This document shows positions 25,505-34,362 of a stretch of 64,000 nt of DNA, piece by piece. A program made the translations under genes and the position numbers. The notes under the pieces are model-generated. The model made no database searches and was not told the DNA's origin. It worked only from the letters and a program-made list of their open reading frames with translations. The stretch is from Schlegelella_A sp036263655 (GTDB lineage Bacteria; Pseudomonadota; Gammaproteobacteria; Burkholderiales; Burkholderiaceae_C): the NCBI GenBank assembly GCA_036263655.1, contig DATAGP010000053.1:1-64000 (forward strand), read 5' to 3'. Position 1 is the first letter of the stretch; each line of letters opens with the position of its first letter.

Positions 25505-27052
25505 GTGGCGGAGGAGCTTCCCGAGCTTCCCGGCGCCGGGCAGATCTTCGACGAGGCGCCCTGCGGCCTGCTCGTCACGACGACGCGCGGAACCATCCTC
25601 CAGGTCAACCGCACGTTCTGCCGGTGGGTCGGGCTGACCCCGGAGGAGCTGGTCGGGCGCAAGAAGCTGCAGGAGCTCTTCACCATGGGCGGCCGCATCT
25701 TCCACCAGACGCACTGGATGCCGATGCTCGACATGCAGGGCTCGCTTTCCGAGGTGAAGTTCGACATGCTGTGCCCGGACGGGCGGAGCTTTCCGGTGCT
25801 CGTCAACGTCACCCGCCGCGCCGGCCCCGGCGGCAGCGTCGACGGCGTGTCGGTGGTCGTCGCCCAGGAGCGCAACAAGTACGAGCGCGAGCTGCTGCGC
25901 GCGCGCAAGCAGGCCGACGAATTGCTGGTCAAGGAACGCGAGGCCCAGGCGGCGCTCCGCGTCACCCAGTCGCGGCTGCATCAGGCGATGCAGGTCGGCG
26001 CGATCTTCGTCTGGGACATCGAGCCGCAGAGCGGCCGGCGGCGCTTCGGCGACGAGGTGGCGCTGCTTCTCGGCTTCGAGTCGCCCCGCCCGGTCGACGA
26101 GGCCGCCTTCCTGGCCTGCATCGCGCCCGAGGACCGCGTCGCCGAGCTCGAGGCGCTGCGCGGCGCCCTGCTGCGGCCGGAGCCTTACCGATGGACCTAT
26201 CGCGTCGACGGCGTCGACGGCGTGCGACGCACGGTCGTGTCCTCGGGCCAGGGCTTCTTCGACGATGCGGGCCGGCTGTCGCAGTTCGTCGGCACGCTCA
26301 GCGACATCTCGGAGGTGTCGCGTCTGCGCGCCGAGGCGGAAGACCGCGCGCTCTTCGCCGAGCAGATGGTGGGCATCGTCAGCCACGACCTGCGCAACCC
26401 GCTCTCGACGGTGCTGACGGCGGCGAGGGTGCTGTCCCGCACCGGCGAGCTGTCGACCGAGCGCTCGCGCAGGATGCTCGACAGCGTCGAGCGGGCGGCG
26501 CAGCGCGCCCAGCGGCTCATTGAGGACCTGCTCGACTTCACCGCGGCGCGCATCGGCCCCGGCCTGTCGGTGGACCTGCGGCCCGTCGACCTCCATCACC
26601 TGGTGGAGCGCGCGGTGGAGGAGCTGGCGCTCGCCTACCCCGCGCGCGAGCTCCGCCACCGGACCTTCGGCAGCGGCGAGGTCTTCGCCGACGCCGACCG
26701 CGTCGCCCAGCTCGTCGGCAACCTCGTCTCCAACGCCCTGACGCACGGCGCCCCGGACGGCGCGGTGACGGTCACCTCGTCGGTCGACGCCGACGGCGCC
26801 CGGGTGACGGTGCACAACGTCGGCGAGCCGATCCCGGCGCGAGCGCTGGCTTCGCTGTTCGAGCCCATGGTGCGCGGCAGCGGCTCGGACCAGGCCCCCC
26901 GCAGCGTCGGCCTCGGCCTCTTCATCGTCCGCGCGATTGCCCGCGCGCACGGCGGCGACGTCGCCGTCCGCTCCGAGCAGGACGCCGGCACCGAGTTCGT
27001 GTTCAGCTTCTCGCGCCGGCCGGCGCACGCCCGCCCGACGGCGCTGCCGTGA
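25505..27052 (+). CDS. PAS-domain sensor histidine kinase
   Basis: 515 residues, no membrane segment, so cytoplasmic. First PAS at residues 10-120 contains GGRIFHQTHWMPMLDMQGSL, a string typical of PAS domains encoded beside RsbQ-like hydrolases; then a coiled-coil linker, a second PAS (about 155-285), HisKA with phospho-acceptor His in VSHDLRNPLSTV (around 298), and the HATPase with LVGNLVSNALTHG and GLGLFIVRAIARAHGG. Starts with GTG 3 nt after the hydrolase stop. No response regulator gene is adjacent, so its target is unknown. Confidence 0.92.
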   Translation: MAEELPELPGAGQIFDEAPCGLLVTTTRGTILQVNRTFCRWVGLTPEELVGRKKLQELFTMGGRIFHQTHWMPMLDMQGSLSEVKFDMLCPDGRSFPVLVNVTRRAGPGGSVDGVSVVVAQERNKYERELLRARKQADELLVKEREAQAALRVTQSRLHQAMQVGAIFVWDIEPQSGRRRFGDEVALLLGFESPRPVDEAAFLACIAPEDRVAELEALRGALLRPEPYRWTYRVDGVDGVRRTVVSSGQGFFDDAGRLSQFVGTLSDISEVSRLRAEAEDRALFAEQMVGIVSHDLRNPLSTVLTAARVLSRTGELSTERSRRMLDSVERAAQRAQRLIEDLLDFTAARIGPGLSVDLRPVDLHHLVERAVEELALAYPARELRHRTFGSGEVFADADRVAQLVGNLVSNALTHGAPDGAVTVTSSVDADGARVTVHNVGEPIPARALASLFEPMVRGSGSDQAPRSVGLGLFIVRAIARAHGGDVAVRSEQDAGTEFVFSFSRRPAHARPTALP

Positions 27053-27191
27053 GCCCCGCCGCCGCCGCTTCCGGGGCGGTCCGGCGGTCGTTCACCCGGT
27101 GTCGCGGCGGCCGATCTTGCGGCCTCGGGCCGGCTCCCCATATGCCTAGAATCCGGCTCCCCGAGGGCAGGCAAGCGCGCTGGAGCGTCCC

Positions 27192-28487
27192 ATGGTTCCC
27201 CACCTCATCACTGCCCTGACCGGCCCCATCAACGAGCTCGAGCAGCGCATGCTCGAGTCGCTGCCCGCCATCGAGCGCTGGTTCCGGCTGGAGTGGATGG
27301 AGCACACGCCCCCGTTCTACACCTCGGTCGACCTGCGCAACGCCGGCTTCAAGCTGGCCCCCGTCGACACCAACCTGTTCCCCGGCGGCTTCAACAACCT
27401 GACGACCGAGATGCTGCCGCTGGCGGTGCAGGCGGCGATGGCGGCGATCGAGAAGATCTGCCCGGAGGCCAAGAACCTGCTGCTGATCCCGGAGAAGCAC
27501 ACCCGCAATTCGTTCTACCTGATGAACGTCGCGCGCCTGATGGAGATCTTCCACCAGGCCGGCCTGAACGTGCGCCTCGGCACCCTCGACGAGACCATCA
27601 CCGCGCCGACCCAGGTGCCGCTGCCCGACGGCAGCGCGCTGACCGTCGAGCCCCTGGTCCGCACCCGCAACCGGATCGGCCTCAAGGATTTCGATCCCTG
27701 CACGATCCTGCTCAACAACGACCTGTCGGCGGGCCTGCCGAAGATCCTGGAGAACATCCACGAGCAGTACCTGCTGCCGCCGCTGCACGCCGGCTGGGCG
27801 GTGCGGCGCAAGACCAACCATTTCGCCGCCTACGAGGAAGTGGCCAAGAAGTTCGCCAAGCTGCTCGGCATGGACCCCTGGCTGATCAACCCGATGTTCG
27901 CGCGCTGCGGCGAGGTGAACTTCAGCGACGGCTCGGGCGCCGAGTGCCTGACGAGCAACGCCGAGACGCTGCTGGGCAAGATCCGCCGCAAGTACAAGGA
28001 ATACGGGATCCAGGAAAAGCCGTTCATCATCGTCAAGGCCGACGCCGGGACCTACGGCATGGGCATCATGACGGTTCGCGACCCGAAGGACCTCGCCGAC
28101 CTGAACCGGCGCTCGCGCAACAAGATGAGCGTCATCAAGGACGGCCAGGAGGTGAGCGAGGTGATCCTCCAGGAAGGCGTGCCGACCTATGAGCGCATCA
28201 ACGACACGGTCGCCGAGCCGGTCGTCTACATGATCGACCGTTACGTCGTGGGCGGCTTCTACCGCGTCAACCCGGAGCGCGGCAACGACGAGAACCTCAA
28301 CTCGCCCGGCGCGAGCTTCGTCCCGCTCGCCTTCGCCGGGTCGAACCAGCTGCCCAAGCCGGGCTCGAAGCCGGGCGCGAGCGCGCCCAACCGGTTCTAC
28401 ATGTACGGCGTCATCGCCCGCCTGGCGATGGTCGCGGCCAGCTACGAGCTCGAAGCGACCGACCCCAACGCAGAGATCTACGAGTAG
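27192..28487 (+). CDS. gshA: Glutamate-cysteine ligase GshA (proteobacterial type)
   Basis: 431 residues. Forms gamma-glutamylcysteine from glutamate, cysteine and ATP, the first step of glutathione synthesis. The sequence LEWMEHTPPFYTSVDLRNAG and the blocks NLFPGGFNNLT, KADAGTYGMGIMTVRD and EGVPTYERI are typical of the beta/gamma-proteobacterial GshA type, distinct from E. coli GshA. Start ATG 27192; a TAGAAT hexamer at 27147-27152 may be its -10 box. Followed by kup and then gshB on the same strand. Confidence 0.94.
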   Translation: MVPHLITALTGPINELEQRMLESLPAIERWFRLEWMEHTPPFYTSVDLRNAGFKLAPVDTNLFPGGFNNLTTEMLPLAVQAAMAAIEKICPEAKNLLLIPEKHTRNSFYLMNVARLMEIFHQAGLNVRLGTLDETITAPTQVPLPDGSALTVEPLVRTRNRIGLKDFDPCTILLNNDLSAGLPKILENIHEQYLLPPLHAGWAVRRKTNHFAAYEEVAKKFAKLLGMDPWLINPMFARCGEVNFSDGSGAECLTSNAETLLGKIRRKYKEYGIQEKPFIIVKADAGTYGMGIMTVRDPKDLADLNRRSRNKMSVIKDGQEVSEVILQEGVPTYERINDTVAEPVVYMIDRYVVGGFYRVNPERGNDENLNSPGASFVPLAFAGSNQLPKPGSKPGASAPNRFYMYGVIARLAMVAASYELEATDPNAEIYE

Positions 28488-28492
28488 AGACG

Positions 28493-28514
28493 GCCGGGCA
28501 CAATGGCCGGCTTT
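28493..28514 (+). terminator. Weak hairpin terminator after gshA
   Basis: GCCGG / CCGGC stem, nine-base loop, then TTT. Short stem and T-run, so it may only attenuate read-through to kup. Confidence 0.45.
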
Positions 28515-28549
28515 CCTCGTCCGGTGGCGCCTGCGCGCCGGTCGCCCGT

Positions 28550-30424
28550 GTGACCCAGCCCCGCACCTCCTCGAGCCTTGTCGCGCTGACCCTCGGCGCC
28601 GTCGGCATCGTCTACGGCGACATCGGCACCAGCCCCCTCTACGCCATCAAGCAGGTCTTCGCCGAGGGCCGGGTCCCGCTCAGCGAAGCCAACATCTTCG
28701 GCATCCTGTCGCTCGTCTTCTGGACGGTGACGATCGTCGTCTCCGTGAAGTACGTCGTGCTCATCCTGCGCGCCGACAACAACGGCGAGGGCGGCCTGGT
28801 GGCGCTGCTGTCGCTGGCCTCGCAGGCCGTGCGCGACCGGCCCGTCATGCGCCGGCGCCTGCTCTTCATCGGCATCCTCGGAACCGCCATCTTCTTCGGC
28901 GACGGCGTCATCACCCCGGCGATCTCGGTGATCTCGGCGGTCGAGGGCATCGAGATCGCCGCGCCGGCGCTGCACGCCTATATCGTGCCGATCACGCTGG
29001 TGATCCTCACCGGCTTCTTCATGTTCCAGCGCTTCGGGACGGCGCAGGTCGGCAAGGCGTTCGGCCCGATCATGATGGTCTGGTTCGTGGTGATCGCGGC
29101 GATGGGCCTGGTCCACATCGTCCGCAACCCGGCGATCCTGCTCGCCATCTCGCCCCATCACGCCTTGGCCTTCGTGCTCGGCCAGCCGGGCATCGCCTTC
29201 GTGGCCCTGAGCGCGGTGGTGCTCTGCATCACCGGGGCGGAAGCGCTCTACGCCGACCTGGGCCACTTCGGCAAGCGGCCGATCCGGATGGCCTGGTTCG
29301 TCGTCGCCATGCCAGCCTTGCTCCTGAACTACTTCGGGCAGGGCGCGATGATCCTCAGGGAGCCCTCGACCGTTCGCAACCCGTTCTACGAGATGGCGCC
29401 GGCCTGGGGCGTCTACCCGCTGATCGCCCTCGCCACGGTGGCGACGGTGATCGCCTCGCAGGCGCTCATCACGGCCGCGTTCTCGGTCACGAAGCAGGTG
29501 GTCCAGCTCGGCTACCTGCCGCGCCTGCGCATCGTCCATACCTCGGAGAGCGAGACGGGCCAGGTCTACGTTCCGCTCATCAACTGGTCGCTCTACGCCG
29601 GCGTCGTGATCGCGGTCGTCTTCTTCGGCTCGAGCACGCGCCTGGCCGGCGCCTACGGCATCACGGTGACGATCGACATGTTCATCACCACGATCATGAC
29701 CTTCTTCGTCATCCGCTATGCCTGGAAGTACCCGTGGTACCTGGTGATCGGAGCGACGGGGTTCTTCTTCCTCGTCGACCTGGCGCTGATGTCGGCCAAC
29801 CTCGTGAAGATCCTCGACGGCGGCTGGTTCCCGCTGCTCATCGGTGCCCTGATGTTCACGCTGATGATGACCTGGAAGGACGGGCGGGGCCTTATGTCGG
29901 AGCGCATGCATGCGGAGTCGGTCGACCTGCACAGCTTCCTGGAATCGGTCTTCGTCAGCCCGCCGACACGGGTGCCGGGCACGGCGGTCTTCCTCGTCGC
30001 CGACCAAGGCCTGACGCCCAACGCGCTCCTGCACAACCTGAAGCACAACAAGGTCCTGCACGAACGCAACCTGTTCGTCACCGTCCGGCATCACGAAGTG
30101 CCCTGGGTCGACCCGGCCGAGCGCAGCGTCATCGAGCCGCTCGGCAACGGCTGCTGGCAGGTGACGATCAACTTCGGCTTCAAGAACGCCCCCGACGTGC
30201 CGGCCGCGCTCGAGCGACTGCGCGCGCACGGCTGCTCGGTCGAGGACCTCGACACCTCCTACTTCCTGTCGCGCGACATCGTCATCCCCACGTTCGGCGG
30301 CGGCATGGCGCGCTGGCGCGAGAAGCTCTTCGCCGGCATGCACCGCAACGCGTCGGCGGCGGCCGACTTCCTGCGCCTGCCGACCAACCGCGTCGTCGAG
30401 CTCGGCGCCAAGGTCGAGATCTGA
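28550..30424 (+). CDS. kup: Kup-type potassium transporter
   Basis: 624 residues with about 12 transmembrane segments and a cytoplasmic C-terminal domain of about 170 residues. The N-terminus GAVGIVYGDIGTSPLYA and GILGTAIFFGDGVITPAISV are signature motifs of KUP/HAK proton-coupled K+ symporters of the inner membrane. Begins at GTG 28550. Placed between the two glutathione genes, which may link K+ uptake to glutathione-gated K+ efflux control. Confidence 0.96.
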   Translation: MTQPRTSSSLVALTLGAVGIVYGDIGTSPLYAIKQVFAEGRVPLSEANIFGILSLVFWTVTIVVSVKYVVLILRADNNGEGGLVALLSLASQAVRDRPVMRRRLLFIGILGTAIFFGDGVITPAISVISAVEGIEIAAPALHAYIVPITLVILTGFFMFQRFGTAQVGKAFGPIMMVWFVVIAAMGLVHIVRNPAILLAISPHHALAFVLGQPGIAFVALSAVVLCITGAEALYADLGHFGKRPIRMAWFVVAMPALLLNYFGQGAMILREPSTVRNPFYEMAPAWGVYPLIALATVATVIASQALITAAFSVTKQVVQLGYLPRLRIVHTSESETGQVYVPLINWSLYAGVVIAVVFFGSSTRLAGAYGITVTIDMFITTIMTFFVIRYAWKYPWYLVIGATGFFFLVDLALMSANLVKILDGGWFPLLIGALMFTLMMTWKDGRGLMSERMHAESVDLHSFLESVFVSPPTRVPGTAVFLVADQGLTPNALLHNLKHNKVLHERNLFVTVRHHEVPWVDPAERSVIEPLGNGCWQVTINFGFKNAPDVPAALERLRAHGCSVEDLDTSYFLSRDIVIPTFGGGMARWREKLFAGMHRNASAAADFLRLPTNRVVELGAKVEI

Positions 30425-30550
30425 GCCGCTCTCCGGCGCATCGCTGCCCCGGGCGTGGCCTGCCGGCGCGTTGACGCTGTTTGTGCAACAGTGGCAGCCC
30501 CGCCCCACGGCGCCGGCTGAGCTGCGGCGCCTGCTCACCTCCCTCACGTC

Positions 30551-31537
30551 ATGCAACTGCTCTTCGTCGCCGACCCGCTGGAAACGTTCAAGACCAGCAA
30601 GGACACGACCTTCGCGATGATGCGCGAGGCGGCTTCGCGCGGCCACGAGCTGCTCGCCTGCGAGCCGAAGGACCTGGTCTGGGAAAGCGGCGGCCGGGTG
30701 CTGGCGCTCGCCCGCCGCGTCGCCGTGGACGCGCAGGCGGCAGCGGACAGCAAGGCGTGGTTCAGCGAAGCGGCGCCGGCGGCGATGGTCGCCCTGGCCG
30801 ACGTCGACGCGGTGCTGATGCGCAAGGACCCGCCCTTCGACAGCGAGTACTTCTACGCCACGCACCTGCTCGAGCGCGCCGAGCGCGAGGGGGCGCGGGT
30901 CTTCAACAAGCCGCGCGCCCTGCGCGACCACCCCGAGAAGCTCGCCATCCTCGAGTTCCCGGAGTTCATCGCGCCGACCATCGTCACCCGCGACGAGACG
31001 GCGATCAAGCGCTTCCACGACCGGCACGCCGACATCGTCCTGAAGCCGCTCGACGGCATGGGCGGCATGGGCATCTTCCGCGTGGGTCCCGACGGGCTGA
31101 ACCTGGGCAGCATCACGGAGACGCTGAACCGCAACGGCACGACGACGGTGATGGCGCAGCGCTACCTGCATGCCATCGCCCAGGGCGACAAGCGCATCGT
31201 CGTGATCGACGGCGTGCCGGTGCCGCACGCGCTGGCGCGCATTCCCCAGGGCAGCGAGATCCGCGGCAACCTGGCGGTCGGCGGCAAGGGCGTCGCCCAG
31301 CTGCTCAGCAACCGGGATCGCGAGATCGCCGAGGCGATCGGCCCGATCCTGGCGCGGCGCGGCCTGCTGCTCGTCGGCCTCGACGTCATCGGCGACTGCC
31401 TCACCGAGATCAACGTCACCAGCCCGACCGGGTTCCAGGAGATCACGGCGCAGACAGGCTTCGAGGTGGCCCGCACCTTCGTCGACGCGCTCGAGCGCGC
31501 GCTGGCCGAGCCCTTCGTCGCCGCCGACCGGGCCTAG
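30551..31537 (+). CDS. gshB: Glutathione synthetase
   Basis: 328 residues. Joins gamma-glutamylcysteine and glycine using ATP. The N-terminal domain includes DAVLMRKDPPFDSEYFYATHLLE, and the ATP-grasp part has VLKPLDGMGGMGIFRV, the metal-binding E/N pair in CLTEINVTSPTGFQEI and RGNLAVGG. Size (316-330) is normal. The 126-bp gap after kup shows no terminator, and the next gene follows after 27 bp. Confidence 0.95.
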   Translation: MQLLFVADPLETFKTSKDTTFAMMREAASRGHELLACEPKDLVWESGGRVLALARRVAVDAQAAADSKAWFSEAAPAAMVALADVDAVLMRKDPPFDSEYFYATHLLERAEREGARVFNKPRALRDHPEKLAILEFPEFIAPTIVTRDETAIKRFHDRHADIVLKPLDGMGGMGIFRVGPDGLNLGSITETLNRNGTTTVMAQRYLHAIAQGDKRIVVIDGVPVPHALARIPQGSEIRGNLAVGGKGVAQLLSNRDREIAEAIGPILARRGLLLVGLDVIGDCLTEINVTSPTGFQEITAQTGFEVARTFVDALERALAEPFVAADRA

Positions 31538-31564
31538 GCCGGCCCTCCGCACGCAGGCCGGGCG

Positions 31565-33538
31565 ATGGCTGTCCTTTCGCTGTCCGACGCGCACCTCGCG
31601 TACGGCCACGTCGCCCTGCTCGACGGCGCCTCGCTGTCGCTCGACAGCAACGAGCGCATCGGCCTGATCGGCCGCAACGGCACCGGCAAGTCGTCGCTGC
31701 TCAAGGTGATCGCCGGCATGGAGAAGCTGGACGACGGCCTGCTCCAGCAGACGCAGGGACTGCGCATCCGCTACGTGCCGCAGGAGCCGCTGTTCGACGA
31801 CGCCGGCACCGTGTTCGATGCCGTCGGCGAAGGCGTCGCCGAGGCGCGAGCGGTCCGCGACGCCTACGAGGCGCACGCAGAGGGCGCCGATCTCGACGCC
31901 CTGCAGACGCGGATCGAGGCGCTCGACGCCTGGAACTGGGAGCAGCGCGTCGACACCACGCTGGCGCAGCTCCATCTCGACGGCTCGCGCACCATCGCCG
32001 AGCTGTCCGGCGGCACGAAGAAGCGGGTCGCGCTGGCGCGGGCGCTGGTCGCGGTGCCCGAGGTCCTGCTTCTCGACGAGCCCACCAACCACCTCGACCT
32101 CGACTCGATCGCCTGGCTCGAGGAGCTGCTCGTCGGCTTCGCCGGCAGCGTCGTCGTCGTCAGCCACGACCGCGCCTTCCTCGACGCGGTCGCGACCCGC
32201 ATCGTCGAGCTCGACCGCGGCGTCCTGCGCAGCTATCCCGGCAACTTCGCGGCCTACGAGACGCGCAAGGCCGACGAGCTCGCCGCCGAGGCGCTCGGCA
32301 ACGCGCGCGCCGACAAGCTGCTGGCGCAGGAGGAGGTCTGGGTGCGCAAGGGCGTCGAGGCGCGGCGCACGCGCAGCGTCGGCCGGGTCCAGCGCCTGCA
32401 GGCGCTCCGGGCGCAGCGCGCGGCCCGGCGCGAGTCGCTCGGCCGCGTCCGCCTCGAGGCGGACTCGGGCACGCCGAGCGGCAAGATCGTCGCCGAGCTG
32501 CGCGACGTGTCGCTCCGCTTCGCGCCGCCGGCGGGCCGGCCGGCGCACGAGGGCCGGCTGGTGGTGAAGGACTTCTCGGCGACGCTGCTGCGCGGCGACA
32601 AGGTCGGGCTCATCGGCCCGAACGGCGCCGGCAAGACGACCCTCCTCAAGCTGATCCTCGGCGAGCTGCAGCCGACCTCCGGCACGGTCCGCCGCGGCAC
32701 GCGCCTGGAGGTCGCCTACTTCGACCAGATGCGCAGCACGCTCGACCTCGACGCCACGCTCGCCGACAGCGTCAGCCCCGGCAGCGAGTGGATCGAGACC
32801 GCCGGCGGGCGCAAGCACGTGATGAGCTACCTCAACGACTTCCTGTTCTCGCCGGCCCGCGCCCACTCGCCGCTGCGCACGCTCTCGGGCGGCGAGCGCA
32901 ACCGCGTCCTGCTCGCCCGGCTGCTGGCGTTGCCGGCCAACGTGCTGGTGCTCGACGAGCCGACCAACGACCTCGACATCGACACCCTCGAGCTGCTCGA
33001 GGAGCTGCTGCAGAGCTACGCCGGCACCGTGTTTCTCGTCAGCCACGACCGGCGCTTCCTCGACAACGTCGTGACGAGCACGATCGCCTGGGAGGGCGAC
33101 GTCGAGCCGGGACTGTGGCGCGAATACGAGGGGGGCTACGAGGACTGGCGGACGCAGCGCGAGCGGGCGGACGCGCTGCGCGAGGCGGCGCCGCGTTCGA
33201 GCGGGCCGGCAGGCAAGCCTGCCGTGGGCGCGTCCGCAGGGAAGCCCCGGGTGGGGGCGACGGCGCCGTCCTCCATGCCTGCGGCGCCCGCGGCCGCGGC
33301 GAAGGCCGCGCCTGCGAAGCGCAAGCTCAGCTACAAGGAGCAGCGCGAGCTCGACGAGCTGCCCGATCGCATCGAGGCGCTCGAGATCGAGCAGAAGGAG
33401 CTGGCCGGATTGCTGGCCAGCGCCGAGCTCTATGCCGAGGACCCGGTGCGCGCCGAGGCGGCGCAGCGCCGGCACGCGCAGATCGACGACGAGCTGCTCG
33501 CCGCCCTCGAGCGCTGGGAAGCGCTCGGCACGCGCTAG
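31565..33538 (+). CDS. uup: ABC-F ATPase Uup
   Basis: 657 residues, soluble. Two ATP-binding cassettes: Walker A GRNGTGKSS and signature LSGGTKKR in the first, GPNGAGKTT and LSGGERNR in the second, joined by the long charged ABC-F linker (PtIM). A C-terminal coiled-coil DNA-binding tail of about 75 residues (KRKLSYKEQRELDELPDRIEALE) follows an Ala/Pro-rich spacer, which is the Uup arrangement. ABC-F proteins act on ribosomes or, for Uup, also on precise excision of transposons. Start ATG 31565. Confidence 0.92.
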   Translation: MAVLSLSDAHLAYGHVALLDGASLSLDSNERIGLIGRNGTGKSSLLKVIAGMEKLDDGLLQQTQGLRIRYVPQEPLFDDAGTVFDAVGEGVAEARAVRDAYEAHAEGADLDALQTRIEALDAWNWEQRVDTTLAQLHLDGSRTIAELSGGTKKRVALARALVAVPEVLLLDEPTNHLDLDSIAWLEELLVGFAGSVVVVSHDRAFLDAVATRIVELDRGVLRSYPGNFAAYETRKADELAAEALGNARADKLLAQEEVWVRKGVEARRTRSVGRVQRLQALRAQRAARRESLGRVRLEADSGTPSGKIVAELRDVSLRFAPPAGRPAHEGRLVVKDFSATLLRGDKVGLIGPNGAGKTTLLKLILGELQPTSGTVRRGTRLEVAYFDQMRSTLDLDATLADSVSPGSEWIETAGGRKHVMSYLNDFLFSPARAHSPLRTLSGGERNRVLLARLLALPANVLVLDEPTNDLDIDTLELLEELLQSYAGTVFLVSHDRRFLDNVVTSTIAWEGDVEPGLWREYEGGYEDWRTQRERADALREAAPRSSGPAGKPAVGASAGKPRVGATAPSSMPAAPAAAAKAAPAKRKLSYKEQRELDELPDRIEALEIEQKELAGLLASAELYAEDPVRAEAAQRRHAQIDDELLAALERWEALGTR

Positions 33539-33552
33539 TGGACGAGCCGAGC

Positions 33553-34362
33553 ATGCCCGGGCAGCGAGCCCCGTTCGCGCTGGCGCTCGCGTTCGCGTTC
33601 GGCCTCGCGCTCGGCGCCGCCTCGGCGCTCGCGCAGGAAGAGGTGCCCTTCATCACCAGCCCCGACGCGGTGACCCTGCAGATGCTGCGCAGCGCCGACG
33701 TGCGACCGTCCGATTTCGTGCTCGACCTCGGCTCGGGCGACGGGCGCATCGTCATCACCGCGGCGCGCCTGTTCGGCGCGCGCGGGCTGGGCGTGGAGAT
33801 CGTTCCCGAGCTGGTGCAGAAGAGCCGCGACAACGCCCGTCGCGCCGGCGTCGAGGCCCGCGCCGAGTTCCGCGAGCAGGACCTGTTCAAGACCGATCTG
33901 TCGCCGGCGAGCGTCATCACGCTGTACCTGCTGCCGGAGGTGAACCTGCAGCTGCGGCCGGCCCTGCTCGCGCTGAAGCCCGGCACGCGCATCGTCTCGC
34001 ACGACTGGGACATGGGCGACTGGCGGCCCGATCGCACGACCGAGCTCGAGGTGCCCGACAAGCAGGTCGGTCGCGAGAAGAAGAGCCGCGTCCACCTGTG
34101 GATCGTGCCGGCCCCGGTGGCCGGGGCCTGGTGCGGCCGCGGGCCGCTGCGCGACAGCCGGCTGCACGTCGACCAGCGCTTCCAGAACTACGAGATGACG
34201 GTGCGCCGCGGCGCGCACGTGCAGCGCCACGCCGGCGTCGTCGACGGCGCCGTGCTTCGCCCGCGCGAGGGCTCCCGCGGCGCCGTCAGCCTGCGCCTCG
34301 ACGGCGAGTCACTGCGACCGGTCGGCGGCGACCGCCGGCCGGGCACCTTTCAGCGCTGCTGA
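33553..34362 (+). CDS. Exported class I SAM-dependent methyltransferase-like protein
   Basis: 269 residues. The N-terminus is a clear Sec signal peptide (ALALAFAFGLALGAASALAQ). The mature part is a Rossmann methyltransferase: motif I LDLGSGDGRIV, motif II GLGVEI and EQDLFKTDL. A C-terminal segment of about 80 residues (from WIVPAPVAGAWCGRG) is unlike the standard fold and may bind the target. A SAM enzyme in the periplasm is odd because SAM is cytosolic. ATG 33553 is preferred; GTG 33538 overlaps the uup stop. It overlaps the convergent regulator gene by 54 bp. Confidence 0.8.
   Translation: MPGQRAPFALALAFAFGLALGAASALAQEEVPFITSPDAVTLQMLRSADVRPSDFVLDLGSGDGRIVITAARLFGARGLGVEIVPELVQKSRDNARRAGVEARAEFREQDLFKTDLSPASVITLYLLPEVNLQLRPALLALKPGTRIVSHDWDMGDWRPDRTTELEVPDKQVGREKKSRVHLWIVPAPVAGAWCGRGPLRDSRLHVDQRFQNYEMTVRRGAHVQRHAGVVDGAVLRPREGSRGAVSLRLDGESLRPVGGDRRPGTFQRC

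Noticed and set aside
27117..27152. gshA promoter TTGCGG / TAGAAT
   Set aside because: The -10-like box is good but the spacer would be 24 bp, too long for a sigma-70 promoter; mentioned only in the gene entry.
28478..33475. Uninterrupted reverse-strand reading frame of over 1600 codons across kup, gshB and uup
   Set aside because: It is antisense to three well-recognised genes, its peptide is an Arg/Ala/Val/Asp-rich pattern typical of GC-rich shadow frames, and it has no domain. The same holds for the long reverse frame at 1811-6367 and the forward frame at 55848-60335.
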